In this document: positions 1-8,949 of the stretch, in pieces | How positions within the stretch are numbered: position 1 is the first letter of the stretch | Layout of the letters: each line of letters begins with the position of its first letter | Assembly (NCBI RefSeq): GCF_020884795.1 | Contig: NZ_BBZF01000013.1 | Location: 39,438-103,437, forward strand | Direction: 5' to 3' | Length of the DNA: 64,000 nt | Source: Micromonospora okii | Lineage (GTDB): Bacteria > Actinomycetota > Actinomycetes > Mycobacteriales > Micromonosporaceae | Notes under the pieces: model-generated | Told to the model about the DNA's origin: nothing | Databases searched by the model: none | Seen by the model: only the letters and a program-made list of their open reading frames with translations | Translations under genes and position numbers: made by a program

Positions 1-833
1 CGTGGGTCGAGGTGCTGCCCGCCGTCGATCTCGACGTGCACCTGCCACTCCTCGAAGTAGGCGTCGAGGTAGCGCCGGCGGCCGGTCGAGTCGTACCGGA
101 CCATCTGGCGGGTCGGCTCGGGCAGACCCGCACGGCGTACCAGGCCGAGGAAGCCGAGCTCGGCCAGGGAGTGCGCTCCGCCAGCCGCGTCGTCGGCGGT
201 GCCCAGGATCAGCCGCCGCCGACGCACCCGGGGCAGCCGGCTGACGACCTGGCGCACCTCGTCGCCCCCGATAAGCCGCTGCTGGAATCCGGCGGCGATC
301 ACCGCCCTGGCCTCGTCGTCGCTGTTGGCCCACTGCGCCGCGTCGACGACCGACCGGGCGAGGGTCGTCCGGCGCGGCTGCCCGACGGCGAGCACGTCCT
401 CCTCGGGCAGTCGCGCGGTGCGGTGTGCCAGCACGCCCGACGGTAACGGACTCCGCCGGCAGGTGGCCGGTAACAGCAGGTGCACGGGCCTGCTGGGGAA
501 CCCGCGCAGGCCGCCCGCCTGGGCGGCGGTCAGCCCGCCGAGCATCGCGGCAGGCCCGGCAGCGAGGACTGCGATCCAATGGAGCTGATCGACGCTCACC
601 GGGCCACTGTGGGCGACGAACACAGCCCTGTGCACCTGCCGCCAGCGCCGGGTGTCGACCCGGTGACGAATCGCCTTTCGGGTCAGATGCCGTAGCGCCT
701 GGCGGAGGCTGATCACCTCTTCCTGGCGGAAGAGCAGCAGGCTCAGCTCGTCGGCGTACTCACCCGGCAGCGCCCGCCGCCACTGCGCCAAAGTCCCCCG
801 GTCACGACCAGCCACACGTCTACGGTCAGCCAC
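1..833 (-). CDS. DUF559 endonuclease-like protein, 3' end outside window
   Basis: Translating the minus strand gives an open frame of about 277 codons running off the left edge. It starts at GTG 833 or, in the same frame, GTG 815. The N-terminal part reads as a winged-helix/AbiEi-like region (VISLRQALRHLTRKAIRHRV, then WRQVHRAVFVAHSG). The visible C-terminal part holds YLDAYFEEWQVHVEIDGGQH, the first half of the DUF559 (Vsr-like, PD-(D/E)XK fold) nuclease core; the rest is cut off. Proteins of this layout are common in actinobacteria and are often named type IV toxin-antitoxin AbiEi-like or DUF559 proteins; their substrate is not established. A purine-rich GGAGAAGG lies near 858-866, rather far from either start. 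An IS30-type element begins about 57 bp upstream, so the native promoter may have been displaced. Confidence 0.7.
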   Translation of the reverse strand, partial: MADRRRVAGRDRGTLAQWRRALPGEYADELSLLLFRQEEVISLRQALRHLTRKAIRHRVDTRRWRQVHRAVFVAHSGPVSVDQLHWIAVLAAGPAAMLGGLTAAQAGGLRGFPSRPVHLLLPATCRRSPLPSGVLAHRTARLPEEDVLAVGQPRRTTLARSVVDAAQWANSDDEARAVIAAGFQQRLIGGDEVRQVVSRLPRVRRRRLILGTADDAAGGAHSLAELGFLGLVRRAGLPEPTRQMVRYDSTGRRRYLDAYFEEWQVHVEIDGGQHLDP

Positions 834-873
834 ACGGCTACGGTGCCGAACCCGCCGCCTTCTCCGCTGCCCC

Positions 874-882
874 TGTGGACAA
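874..882. promoter_or_regulatory. DnaA-box-like motif
   Basis: TGTGGACAA is the complement of the actinobacterial DnaA box TTGTCCACA. It sits between the DUF559 gene and the left end of the IS element. The same word recurs in two other intergenic regions of this window. A single box is weak evidence for DnaA binding. Confidence 0.35.
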
Positions 883-889
883 CGCCGAA

Positions 890-2025
890 ATCTTGGAAGG
901 AACTGGCCCCTGTGGCGGTTTCAATTGGTGGTTGCAACACCGAGGAGCTGGGCCATTCTCTCACCTGGGGTGTCCCAGCCCAGGGTTTCTCGGGGGCGTG
1001 CGTTGAGTTGGTCGGCGACGGCGTCGAGGTCGGTTTGGCTGATGGTGCGGAAGTCGGTGCGGCCTTTGGGGAAGTACTGGCGTAGTAGGCCGTTGGTGTT
1101 CTCGTTGGTGCCGCGTTGCCAGGGGCTGTGGGGGTCGCAGAAGTAGACCGGGCAGCCGGTGGCGATGGTGAACTGGGCATGGCGGGCCATCTCGCTTCCC
1201 TGGTCCCAGGTCAGCGAGGCCAACAGCCGACGGGGTAGCCAGCCCATCATGGTGGTCAACTGCGTCACGACGTGTTCGGACACCTTTCCCTCGGGCAGGG
1301 CGGCCAGGATCACGAAGCGGGTATGCCGCTCCACGATGGGTCGCGATCGCCGATCCTCCTGCCGGCCCTCGGCCGCCTTCGACGAGGTCGCCTTCCCAGT
1401 GCCCGGGTACCGCCCGGTCAGTGACCTCCGCCGGTCGGGCGCTGATGTTCAGCCCCAGCCAGGGCCGCTGCGAGCGGACCGGCCCACCGGCGACGGGCCG
1501 GTGGCGCCGGGCGGCGCGACCGGAACGCAAAGCCACCTGCCGGGTCAACTCCGCGCGCAGGTTCCCCCGCGCCTGCAGATAGATCGCCTGGTAGATCGTC
1601 TCGTGCGACACCCACATCTCCGGAGACTCCGGGTGATCACGTCGCAGTCGCCGACTGATCTGCCACGGTGACCACCGCTGCGCCAACAGATCAACGACCC
1701 GCCGCCGCAACGGCCCGTCACCTACCAACCTCGCAGGCCGCTTACCGCGCCGGTGACGCAGCCACGCCGCCCAGTCCGCCGCCGAGGGCCGGTACACCTG
1801 CCCGTACCGCTCGAACCGGCCCACCTCCCGACTCACCGTCGACGGCGACCGAGACAACCTCCGCGCGATCTGACGGATCGACAACCCCGCCGCCCGACCC
1901 AAACCGATCTCTTCCCGCTCCGCCGACGACAACCGAGCTGCCATCACCACCACCTCCACCAGGATCAACGAAGGTGTTGCAACCAACGGTTGACTTCAAG
2001 TGTAGGGGCCGTTTCCTTCCAAGAT
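890..2025 (-). mobile_element. IS30-family insertion sequence, probably inactive
   Basis: The element is about 1,136 bp and is bounded by imperfect terminal inverted repeats. Reading inward, the left end is ATCTTGGAAGGAACTGGCCC and the right end, reverse complemented, is ATCTTGGAAGGAAACGGCCC; GGTTGCAACA is shared further in. Size, end structure and the enclosed transposase fit the IS30 family. No convincing 2-3 bp target duplication is visible: the flanks are AA on the left and CT on the right. Only 15 bp separate the right end from the topA stop codon, so the insertion lies just behind topA and may have removed its terminator. The transposase frame is broken. Confidence 0.85.
921..1944 (-). 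pseudogene. IS30-family transposase, frameshifted
   Basis: The start is ATG 1944, preceded by GGAGGTGG at good spacing; the longer frame from 1986 is unlikely. The N-terminal part has the IS30 helix-turn-helix (LSSAEREEIGLGRAAGLSIR then QIARRLSRSPSTVSREV). It is followed by RWSPWQISRRL, WVSHETIYQAIY and the first catalytic Asp in GHWEGDL. After SAIAT the frame is lost near 1336-1340. The reading continues in another frame as VERHTRFVILAALPEGKVSE, with the second Asp in TWDQGSEM and the Glu in RGTNENTNGLLRQYFPKG. One extra base restores the usual order, so this looks like one gene with a +1 lesion. Programmed frameshifting is not usual for IS30. All three DDE residues survive across the two pieces, which suggests recent damage. 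Confidence 0.85.
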
Positions 2026-2040
2026 CTCGTTGGCGAGGGG

Positions 2041-4896
2041 TCAGTCGGGGCGGGAGGCGGCCTTCTTCGGGGCCGCCTTCTTCGCGGCGGGCTTCGCCGC
2101 CTTCGCCTTGGCTGCCGTCGTCGTGGACTTCGCCGCCGTCGTCGACTTCGCCGCCGTCGTCGACTTCGCCGTCGTGGACTTCGCGGCCGCCGTCTTCTTG
2201 GCCGCAGCGGTCTTCTTCGCGGGGGCCTTCTTCGCCGCCTTCTTCGGGGCCGGGCCCTTGGCGCGCTTCTCGGCCAGCATCTCCGAGGCCTGCTCGACGG
2301 TGAGCTGCTCCGGGGTCTGCCCCCGGCGCAGCGACGCGTTGAACTCCCCGTCGGTCACGTACGGGCCGAACCGGCCGTCCTTGATGACCAGCGGCTTCTC
2401 GGTCAGCGGGTCGACGCCCATCTCCCGCAGCGGCGGCGCGGCGGCGCGGCGCTGGCGGGTCTTCGGGGCAGCCAGCAGGGCCAGCGCCTCGTCCAGGGTG
2501 ACGGTGAACATCTTCTCTTCCGAGTCCAGCGAGCGGAACTCGTCACCGCGCTTGACGTACGGGCCGAAGCGGCCGTTGTTGGCGAACACCTCCACGCCGT
2601 CCGGGGCCACCCCGACGAGGCGGGGCAGGCTGAGCAGCCGCAGCGCCTCGTCGAGGGTCAGCGAGTCCGGCGACTGCGAGCGCAGCAGCGACGACTTGCG
2701 CTCCCCGCTGGCCACGTACGGGCCGTACCGGCCGGACTTGAGCAGGATCGGCTCCCCGGTGCCCGGGTCGTCGCCGAGCTTGCGCTCGCCGCCCCCGCCG
2801 AGGAACAGCTCGTGCACCTTCTCGGGGGTCAGCTCGTCGGGGGCCAGCCCCTCGGGGATCGGGGCGCGGTCGCCCTGGCCGCCGCCCTCCTCGCCCTCCG
2901 CCGGGGCCGCCGGCTCCTCGCCGGGGACGCCACGCTGGAGGTACGGCCCGTAGCGACCCACCCGGACGACGACCTCGCGGCCCTCGTCGTCGGTGAACAG
3001 CGGGATGGAGTTGACGCTGCGCGCGTCGATCTCGCTGAGGTTCTCCGTCACCAGCTTCTTCAGCCCGCCCGAGCGGGCGATGTCCCGGTCGCCGGTGCCG
3101 TCGGGGCTGCCGAAGTAGAACGCGGTGAGGAAGTCGACGGCGGCGTGGTCGCCACCGGCGATCTCGTCCAGCTCGTTCTCCATGCTGGCGGTGAAGTCGT
3201 AGTCGACCAGGCGCGGGTAGTGCCGCTCCAGCAGGCCGGTCACCGCGAACGCCAGGAAGCTCGGGATGAGCGCCTGGCCGCGCTTCGTCACGTACCCCCG
3301 GTCCTGGATCGTCTGCATGATCGACGCGTAGGTCGACGGGCGGCCGATGCCCAGCTCCTCCAGGGCCTTGACCAGCGACGCCTCCGTGTACCGCGACGGC
3401 GGCTGGGTGTGGTGGCCCTGCGCGGCCAGCTCGTCGGCGGTCAGCGGCTGGTCCTTGACCAGGTTGGGCAGCCGGCGCTCGGCGTCCTCGGCCTCGGCGT
3501 TCTCGTCGTCGGACGACTCGACGTACGCGCGGAGGAAGCCCGGGTCGGTGATCGTCTTGCCGGTCGCGCCGAAGTCGGCCTCCTCGCCCGAGGAGGAGAC
3601 CGCGCGGATGCGCACCGACACGCTGGAGCCGACGGCGTCGGTCATCTGCGAGGCGATGGTGCGCCGCCAGATCAGCTCGTAGAGCTTGAACTCCTCGGCC
3701 GACAGCTCCTTGGCCACGTCGCCCGGGGTGCGGAAGTTGTCCCCCGCCGGGCGGATCGCCTCGTGCGCCTCCTGCGCGTTCTTCACCTTGCCGGTGTAGC
3801 GGCGCGGCTCCGGCGGCACGCTGCGCTCGCCGTACAGCTCGACGATCTGCCGGCGGGCCGCCGCGATGGCGGTCTCCGACAGGTTCACCGAGTCGGTACG
3901 CATGTAGGTGATGTAGCCGTTCTCGTAGAGCCGCTGCGCGGTGCGCATCGTCTGCTGGGACGAGAACCGCATCTTGCGGGCCGCCTCCTGCTGGAGGGTG
4001 GAGGTGATGAACGGCGCGTACGGGCGGCGGCGGTAGGGCTTCTCCTCGACCCGGGTGACGGTGAACGGCCGCCCCGCCAGGCGGGCGGCGAGCCCGTGGG
4101 CGCCTGCGGAGTCGAGGTGCACGACGCCCGCGCCCGGCTTGACCCGGCCGGTGGTCGGCTCGAAGTCCTTACCCGTGGCGATCCGGTCGCCGTCGAGCGC
4201 GACCAGGGTGGCGTTGAAGGTGCGCGGCCCCTCGCCCGGCTTCGCCACGGCCAGGGTGGCCAGGATGTCCCAGTACTCGGCGGTGCGGAACGCCATCCGC
4301 TGGCGCTCCCGCTCGACGACGATGCGGGTCGCCACGGACTGCACCCGGCCCGCCGAGAGCTTCGGCATGACCTTCTTCCACAGCACCGGCGAGACCTCGT
4401 AGCCGTACAGCCGGTCGAGGATGCGCCGCGCCTCCTGCGCGTCGACCAGGTCCCGGTCGATCTCGCGCGGGTTCGCCACGGCGGCCTGGATCGCCGGCTT
4501 GGTGATCTCGTGGAAGACCATCCGCTTGACCGGCACCTTGGGCTTGAGCGTCTCCGCGAGGTGCCAGGCGATGGCCTCGCCCTCGCGGTCCTCGTCCGTG
4601 GCCAGGAAGATCTCGTCGACCTCCTTGGCCAGCTTCACCAGCTTGCTGATCTGCTGCCTGCGGTCGGACGAGACCACGTAGAGGGCGTGGAAGCCGTTGT
4701 CGACGTCCACCCCGAGGCGGGCCCACGGCTCGCCCTTGTACTTGGCGGGCACGTCGGCGGCGTTGCGCGGCAGGTCGCGGACGTGACCGAAGCTGGCCTC
4801 CACGACGTACCCCGGGCCGAGGTAGCCCGAGATCGTCTTGGCCTTCGCCGGTGACTCGACGATGACCAGACGGGTGGTCCTGGCGTTGCTCGGCAC
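2041..4896 (-). CDS. topA: DNA topoisomerase I (type IA)
   Basis: The product relaxes negatively supercoiled DNA through a transient 5'-phosphotyrosine cleavage. Starting at GTG 4896 it is 951 residues. This start gives the family-typical beginning (V/M)PSNARTTRLVIVESPAKAKT; the longer frame upstream has no family similarity. The Toprim domain carries DEDREGEAIAWHLAETLKPK. The catalytic tyrosine is residue 331 in GYITYMRTDS. Four C-terminal repeat modules follow (GRYGPYLQRG, GRYGPYVASG, GRFGPYVKRG, GRFGPYVTDG), each continuing toward an EQLT/DEAL-type helix; they lack zinc-finger cysteines, as in other actinobacteria. A Lys/Ala/Thr-rich tail of about 65 residues ends the protein and probably aids DNA binding and processivity. 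The gene is single and essential in relatives. An IS30 element sits 15 bp downstream. Confidence 0.97.
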   Translation of the reverse strand: MPSNARTTRLVIVESPAKAKTISGYLGPGYVVEASFGHVRDLPRNAADVPAKYKGEPWARLGVDVDNGFHALYVVSSDRRQQISKLVKLAKEVDEIFLATDEDREGEAIAWHLAETLKPKVPVKRMVFHEITKPAIQAAVANPREIDRDLVDAQEARRILDRLYGYEVSPVLWKKVMPKLSAGRVQSVATRIVVERERQRMAFRTAEYWDILATLAVAKPGEGPRTFNATLVALDGDRIATGKDFEPTTGRVKPGAGVVHLDSAGAHGLAARLAGRPFTVTRVEEKPYRRRPYAPFITSTLQQEAARKMRFSSQQTMRTAQRLYENGYITYMRTDSVNLSETAIAAARRQIVELYGERSVPPEPRRYTGKVKNAQEAHEAIRPAGDNFRTPGDVAKELSAEEFKLYELIWRRTIASQMTDAVGSSVSVRIRAVSSSGEEADFGATGKTITDPGFLRAYVESSDDENAEAEDAERRLPNLVKDQPLTADELAAQGHHTQPPSRYTEASLVKALEELGIGRPSTYASIMQTIQDRGYVTKRGQALIPSFLAFAVTGLLERHYPRLVDYDFTASMENELDEIAGGDHAAVDFLTAFYFGSPDGTGDRDIARSGGLKKLVTENLSEIDARSVNSIPLFTDDEGREVVVRVGRYGPYLQRGVPGEEPAAPAEGEEGGGQGDRAPIPEGLAPDELTPEKVHELFLGGGGERKLGDDPGTGEPILLKSGRYGPYVASGERKSSLLRSQSPDSLTLDEALRLLSLPRLVGVAPDGVEVFANNGRFGPYVKRGDEFRSLDSEEKMFTVTLDEALALLAAPKTRQRRAAAPPLREMGVDPLTEKPLVIKDGRFGPYVTDGEFNASLRRGQTPEQLTVEQASEMLAEKRAKGPAPKKAAKKAPAKKTAAAKKTAAAKSTTAKSTTAAKSTTAAKSTTTAAKAKAAKPAAKKAAPKKAASRPD

Positions 4897-5267
4897 GTCT
4901 CCTGCGACCTCACTCCTGCTCGCGGCCGACCGGTTCCGGGCGCGGACCACCGTCGGTCCGCCGGGACCGCCGGCGGTCCGGATGTCCAACGTAACGCGCC
5001 GCCCGCGTTTCGGGTTTCGCGGGCGGCAAACCGCCACCCCCGCGCGGCACGGGGCCGCACCGCACCGCGACGGTCTCGCCGAACGGCGTCACGGTACACC
5101 GTGGGTAGGCCCCCGAGCGGGTCACTGTGACGACGTGGCGGTGTCGTCGGCGTCCGACCAGCCCTTCCGCGCGCCGCCCCCGGCGGACCGACGGTCCCTG
5201 ATCCGACAGCTCCCCCGGAGAAGTGGATCTCTTCCCCGAGAAGTGGACCATGAAACAGGTGGGTGGC
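4897..5267. other. Intergenic region upstream of topA
   Basis: This 371-bp stretch holds no gene I can support. It contains a perfect hairpin at 4998-5027 in the likely topA leader, a short palindrome GTCACTGTGAC at 5121-5131, and a direct repeat of GAGAAGTGGA at about 5219 and 5237. The direct repeat looks like a mobile-element end or an operator half-site pair, but I cannot assign it. Confidence 0.5.
4998..5027 (-). promoter_or_regulatory. Hairpin in the topA leader region
   Basis: GCCGCCCGCG and CGCGGGCGGC form a perfect 10-bp stem around a 10-nt loop (TTTCGGGTTT on the plus strand). It lies about 100 nt upstream of the topA start. There is no T-run, so a leader RNA structure or an old terminator are both possible. 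Confidence 0.4.
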
Positions 5268-5894
5268 TCAGGGCCAGTCGGCGGGGGACGCGGCGGGCGG
5301 GCGGTCGCCGAGCAGGTCCGCCAGCCGGGCCAGCCGGCGGCGGCCGGTGATCCGGTACGCCGGGCCGCCCGCCCCCGCGTCGAGCAGCACCGCCGGCAGG
5401 CCGACGGCGGCCAGGGCGGCGCCGACCGGCTCCCGGCAGGGCAGGTCGGTAGCGCCGAGGCGGAGCAGGAAGCCCGCCGGGTCGGCCGACCCGGCGGCGG
5501 CCACCCAGAGCCGCAGTCGCCGGCCGTTGAGGTGGAACCCGGCGGGCGGTCGCTTCACGCCTTCGGCCGACGGGGAGGCCGGGTCGGGCAGCCAGGCGAC
5601 CGCGAGCGGGGCGAGGGTGCTCGCGTACGCGGTGCGGACCAGGTGCCGTCCGTCACCGGTCGCCTCCCACGTCGTGGGAAGCCCGCGCCGGGCCAGCTCG
5701 GCGACGAGCACGTGCACCCGCCAGGCGGCGTCCACCACGACCGACAGGCGGGCGGTGCCGCCCATCCGGAACACCTCCCCCGGGCCGGCGAGCAGGCCGG
5801 CCAGGTCGGCGACGGACGGGTCCGCCGCCTCGGCCCCGAACAGCGAGAGCTGCCGGACCGGGTCGGGAGGGCGGTCGGGGGACGTCAGCGGCAC
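5268..5894 (-). CDS. Conserved hypothetical protein, 208 aa
   Basis: The start GTG 5894 (VPLTSPDRPPDPVRQLSLFG) overlaps the last 10 bases of the upstream lipoprotein gene, so the two are translationally coupled. The longer minus-strand frame upstream is out-of-frame shadow of the lipoprotein gene. The protein is soluble in appearance, with no signal peptide or membrane segment. Recognisable stretches are RMGGTARLSVVVDAAWRVHV, LVRTAYASTLAPLAVAWLPD and RLRLWVAAAGSADPAGFLLR. No catalytic motif is apparent. It resembles proteins of unknown function found in this position in Micromonosporaceae, but I do not recognise a named family. Stable linkage to a lipoprotein and hppA is all the context offers. 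Confidence 0.75.
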   Translation of the reverse strand: MPLTSPDRPPDPVRQLSLFGAEAADPSVADLAGLLAGPGEVFRMGGTARLSVVVDAAWRVHVLVAELARRGLPTTWEATGDGRHLVRTAYASTLAPLAVAWLPDPASPSAEGVKRPPAGFHLNGRRLRLWVAAAGSADPAGFLLRLGATDLPCREPVGAALAAVGLPAVLLDAGAGGPAYRITGRRRLARLADLLGDRPPAASPADWP

Positions 5895-6427
5895 TCCGGG
5901 ACCTCGTCGAAGGCCTGCCGCAGCGCCTCGGAGCTGAGCCGGCTGGTGTCCAGCGCGCCGGCGTCGTACTCCTTGTTGAGGGTCTCCACGGCGGTCCGCA
6001 CCCCGGCGTAGAAGGTGGTGGCCTCGCCGGTGCCCAGCCCGGCGATGGTGTCCCGGGCCCGGCCGTACGCGTCGCGCACCTTGCCCAGCGACGCCTGGAA
6101 GCCCTTCGAGATGTCCTCGCCGTCGTCGGTCTCCGGGATGCCGGCCTCGTCGACCTTGCGGCGGGCGGTCTCGCTGGCCTCCTCCGCGCCCGCGAAGAGC
6201 CGCACCAGGTTCTCCTTCGCCTGCGCCGGGGTGGTCTGCGCGGTCATCTGCTGCTGGGTGCTGCTCGTCAGCTTGTTGATCTCGGCCCGCCACGGGGTGA
6301 GGGCCTCGCAGACCGAAGCCGCCCAGACCCGGGGGCTGGGGCCGCCGCCGCACCCGGTCAGCGCCAGGATGAGCGCGGCGACGACCACCGTGAGCTTTCC
6401 GGCGGCCCCCGCCCGGCACGTGCACAT
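5885..6427 (-). CDS. Secreted lipoprotein, unknown function
   Basis: The 180-residue product starts at ATG 6427 (MCTCRAGAAGKLTVVVAALI). It has a lipoprotein signal peptide with lipobox LTGC around residues 22-25, so the mature protein is expected to be lipid-anchored outside the membrane. An alternative GTG 12 codons upstream would give an unusually long n-region. The mature part is acidic and helical (INKLTSSTQQQMTAQTTPAQ, DDGEDISKGFQASLGKVRDA) and resembles small actinobacterial surface lipoproteins that form helical bundles. No enzyme motif is visible. The stop codon lies inside the start of the next gene (5268-5894), which suggests one transcription unit. The terminator-like hairpin at 6519-6563 separates it from hppA. 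Confidence 0.8.
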   Translation of the reverse strand: MCTCRAGAAGKLTVVVAALILALTGCGGGPSPRVWAASVCEALTPWRAEINKLTSSTQQQMTAQTTPAQAKENLVRLFAGAEEASETARRKVDEAGIPETDDGEDISKGFQASLGKVRDAYGRARDTIAGLGTGEATTFYAGVRTAVETLNKEYDAGALDTSRLSSEALRQAFDEVPECR

Positions 6428-6518
6428 GCGATGCAGCGTACGGCCTCCGCCCGGATGTGCCACCGGTCGGTTTCCCGCCGCCGAGCCCCCGCCGGCTCGC
6501 CCCAGGGCTGCCGGCGGG

Positions 6519-6563
6519 AGCGGGTTCCCGGCCGTCAGGCGCGAGGCCGGCCGGGAACCCGCT
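6519..6563 (-). terminator. Hairpin terminator after hppA
   Basis: AGCGGGTTCCCGGCCG pairs perfectly with CGGCCGGGAACCCGCT (16 bp) around a 13-nt loop. It is placed 11 bp past the hppA stop codon on the minus strand. There is no T-run, as is usual in high-GC actinobacteria. Confidence 0.75.
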
Positions 6564-6573
6564 GTGCCACCGC

Positions 6574-8949
6574 TCAGGCGTTGACCTTCTCCGGCCGCCG
6601 GCCGGCGCTGGCGCCGCTGTCGTCGGAGTCACCCATCGCGATGCCCTTGCGCTTGCTGAACACCACCGCCGCCACGATGATCAGCGTCGCCACCACCGCG
6701 ATGCCGATGCGCAGGCCGACGTTGCGGTCGTCGCCGACGCTCCACGCCACGACGGCCGGCGCGATCAGCAGCGAGACCAGGTTCATCACCTTGATCAGCG
6801 GGTTGATCGCCGGGCCGGCGGTGTCCTTGAACGGGTCGCCGACGGTGTCGCCGATGACCGTGGCGCCGTGCGCGTCGGAGCCCTTGCCGCCGTACGCGCC
6901 GTCCTCGACGAGCTTCTTGGCGTTGTCCCAGGCGCCGCCGGAGTTCGACAGGAAGACCGCCATGAGCGTGCCGGCGCCGATCGCCCCGGCCAGGTACGCC
7001 GCGAGCGCGCCCGGCCCGAGGCCGAAGCCGACGGCGATCGGGGCGAGGATGGCGAGCAGGCCGGGGGTCATCAGCTCGCGCTGGGCGTCCCGGGTGCAGA
7101 TGTCGACGACCTTGCCGTACTCGGGGCGCTGGGTGCGGTCCATGATCCCGGGCAGCTCGCGGAACTGCCGGCGGACCTCCATGACGACCGCGCCCGCCGA
7201 GCGGGAGACCGCGTTGATGGCCAGGCCGGAGAAGAGGAAGACCACCGCCGCGCCGATGATCAGGCCGACCAGGTTGCGCGGGTTCGCCACGTTCAGCGAG
7301 TTGAGGATCTCCGCGCCGACGTCGCCGACGCCCGCGTCCGCGTACGCCGTGCGCAGCGTGTCGGTGTACGAGCCGAACAGCGCCGTGGCGGCGAGGACCG
7401 CCGTGGCGATCGCGATGCCCTTGGTGATCGCCTTGGTGGTGTTGCCGACCGCGTCCAGCTCGGTGAGGATGCGCGCGCCGTGGTCGTCGATGTCGCCGGA
7501 CATCTCGGCCACGCCCTGCGCGTTGTCGGAGATCGGGCCGAAGGTGTCCATGGCGACGATCACGCCGACGGTGGTGAGCAGGCCAGTGCCGGCCAGCGCC
7601 ACGGCGAACAGGGAGAGCGTGATGGAGCCGCCGCCGAGCAGGAACGCGCCGAAGACGCCCGCGCCGATCAGCAGCGCCGAGTAGACCGCCGACTCCAGGC
7701 CGATACTGATGCCGGCGAGGATGACGGTGGCCGCGCCGGTCTGCGAACTCTTGCCGATGTCCTGCACCGGGCGTCGGGTGGTCTCGGTGAAGTACCCGGT
7801 CAGCGCCTGGATCGCGGCGGCCAGCACGATGCCGATGACCACGGCGGCGATGGTCAGCCCGCGCGGGCCGAACGGCGGGTCGCCGCCGTCGACGCCGAGG
7901 CTGTCGCGCCACTGCGGCCCGAGCAGGTCGGCCCAGGTCGGCTTGAGGTAGACGTAGGAGGCGACGGCCACCAGCGCGGCGGCGACCACGGCGGAGATGT
8001 AGAAGGCCCGGTTGATGGCGGTGAGGCCGTTGCGGTCGGAGGCGCGCAGCCGGGTGATGAAGACCCCGAAGATCGCCACGAGCACGCCGATCGTGGAGAT
8101 GATCAGCGGCAGCACGAGGCCCTCGTCGCCGAACGCGGCCCGGCCGAGGATCAGCGCGGCGACCAGCGTGACCGCGTACGACTCGAAGAGGTCGGCGGCC
8201 ATGCCGGCGCAGTCGCCGACGTTGTCGCCCACGTTGTCGGCGATGGTGGCGGCGTTGCGCGGGTCGTCCTCGGGGATGCCCTGCTCGACCTTGCCGACCA
8301 GGTCGGCGCCGACGTCGGCGGCCTTGGTGAAGATGCCGCCGCCGACCCGCATGAACATCGCCAGCAGGGCCGCGCCGAAGCCGAAGCCCTCCAGCACGGT
8401 CGGGGCGTCGCCCTTGAACAGCAGGACGACCAGCGCCGCGCCGAACAGGCCGAGGCCGACGGTGAGGAAGCCGACCACGCCGCCGGTGCGGAAGGCGATC
8501 TTCATGGCGCCCTCACGTCCGCCCTCCCGCTCCCGCGCGGCGGCGGCGACCCGCAGGTTCGCGCGGGTGGCCAGCCACATGCCGGCGCCGCCGATGAACG
8601 CGCTGAACAGGGCGCCCACCACGAAGAAGGCGGAGCGGCCGATCTTCACCGCCGTCTCGCTGCCGTCGGTGTCGTGCACGGGCAGCAGGAAGAGCAGCAC
8701 CACGGCGATCACCACGAAGATGCCGAGGGTCCTGAACTGCCGGAGCAGGTAGGCCGACGCCCCCTCCTGTACCGCCCCGGAGATCTCCTGCATGTTGGTG
8801 GTGCCCCTACCGGCTGCCAGCACGGCCTTGGTCAAGGCTGCGGCGAAGACGAGTGCCACCAGCGCGATGACCGCGGCGATGACGACGTACGTCAGGTTGG
8901 CTCCGGTGAGGGACAGTGCGCCGCCCTCTGCGGCCGAGGTCCCGGACAT
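6574..8949 (-). CDS. hppA: Membrane proton-translocating pyrophosphatase
   Basis: The product couples hydrolysis of pyrophosphate to proton export across the membrane. ATG 8949 follows AGGAGGA at good spacing and gives 791 residues with about 16 hydrophobic helices, the usual size. Signature sequences are present: the substrate-binding loop KVEQGIPEDDPRNAATIADN followed by VGDNVGDCAGMAADLFESY, then DTFGPISDNAQGVAEM, and near the C-terminus GDTVGDPFKDTAGPAINPLI. At the position that separates the two subclasses the motif is GNTTKA, with Lys at residue 506. In this family Lys there marks potassium-independent enzymes, whereas potassium-dependent ones have Ala. Its place between topA and bldG matches Streptomyces gene order as I remember it. 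Confidence 0.97.
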   Translation of the reverse strand: MSGTSAAEGGALSLTGANLTYVVIAAVIALVALVFAAALTKAVLAAGRGTTNMQEISGAVQEGASAYLLRQFRTLGIFVVIAVVLLFLLPVHDTDGSETAVKIGRSAFFVVGALFSAFIGGAGMWLATRANLRVAAAAREREGGREGAMKIAFRTGGVVGFLTVGLGLFGAALVVLLFKGDAPTVLEGFGFGAALLAMFMRVGGGIFTKAADVGADLVGKVEQGIPEDDPRNAATIADNVGDNVGDCAGMAADLFESYAVTLVAALILGRAAFGDEGLVLPLIISTIGVLVAIFGVFITRLRASDRNGLTAINRAFYISAVVAAALVAVASYVYLKPTWADLLGPQWRDSLGVDGGDPPFGPRGLTIAAVVIGIVLAAAIQALTGYFTETTRRPVQDIGKSSQTGAATVILAGISIGLESAVYSALLIGAGVFGAFLLGGGSITLSLFAVALAGTGLLTTVGVIVAMDTFGPISDNAQGVAEMSGDIDDHGARILTELDAVGNTTKAITKGIAIATAVLAATALFGSYTDTLRTAYADAGVGDVGAEILNSLNVANPRNLVGLIIGAAVVFLFSGLAINAVSRSAGAVVMEVRRQFRELPGIMDRTQRPEYGKVVDICTRDAQRELMTPGLLAILAPIAVGFGLGPGALAAYLAGAIGAGTLMAVFLSNSGGAWDNAKKLVEDGAYGGKGSDAHGATVIGDTVGDPFKDTAGPAINPLIKVMNLVSLLIAPAVVAWSVGDDRNVGLRIGIAVVATLIIVAAVVFSKRKGIAMGDSDDSGASAGRRPEKVNA

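Noticed and set aside
921..1944. Programmed frameshift producing a full IS30 transposase
   Set aside because: IS30 elements normally use one frame and no slippery run or stimulatory structure is evident near 1338; a simple lesion is more likely.
1753..4854. Plus-strand open frame of 1,033 codons opposite topA
   Set aside because: It is antisense to topA, lacks any family motif and is rich in Arg/Leu/Val/Gly as expected for shadow frames in GC-rich DNA.
5219..5250. Direct repeat GAGAAGTGGA as an insertion-sequence end
   Set aside because: Only a 10-bp repeat is visible and no transposase remnant or inverted partner was found nearby.
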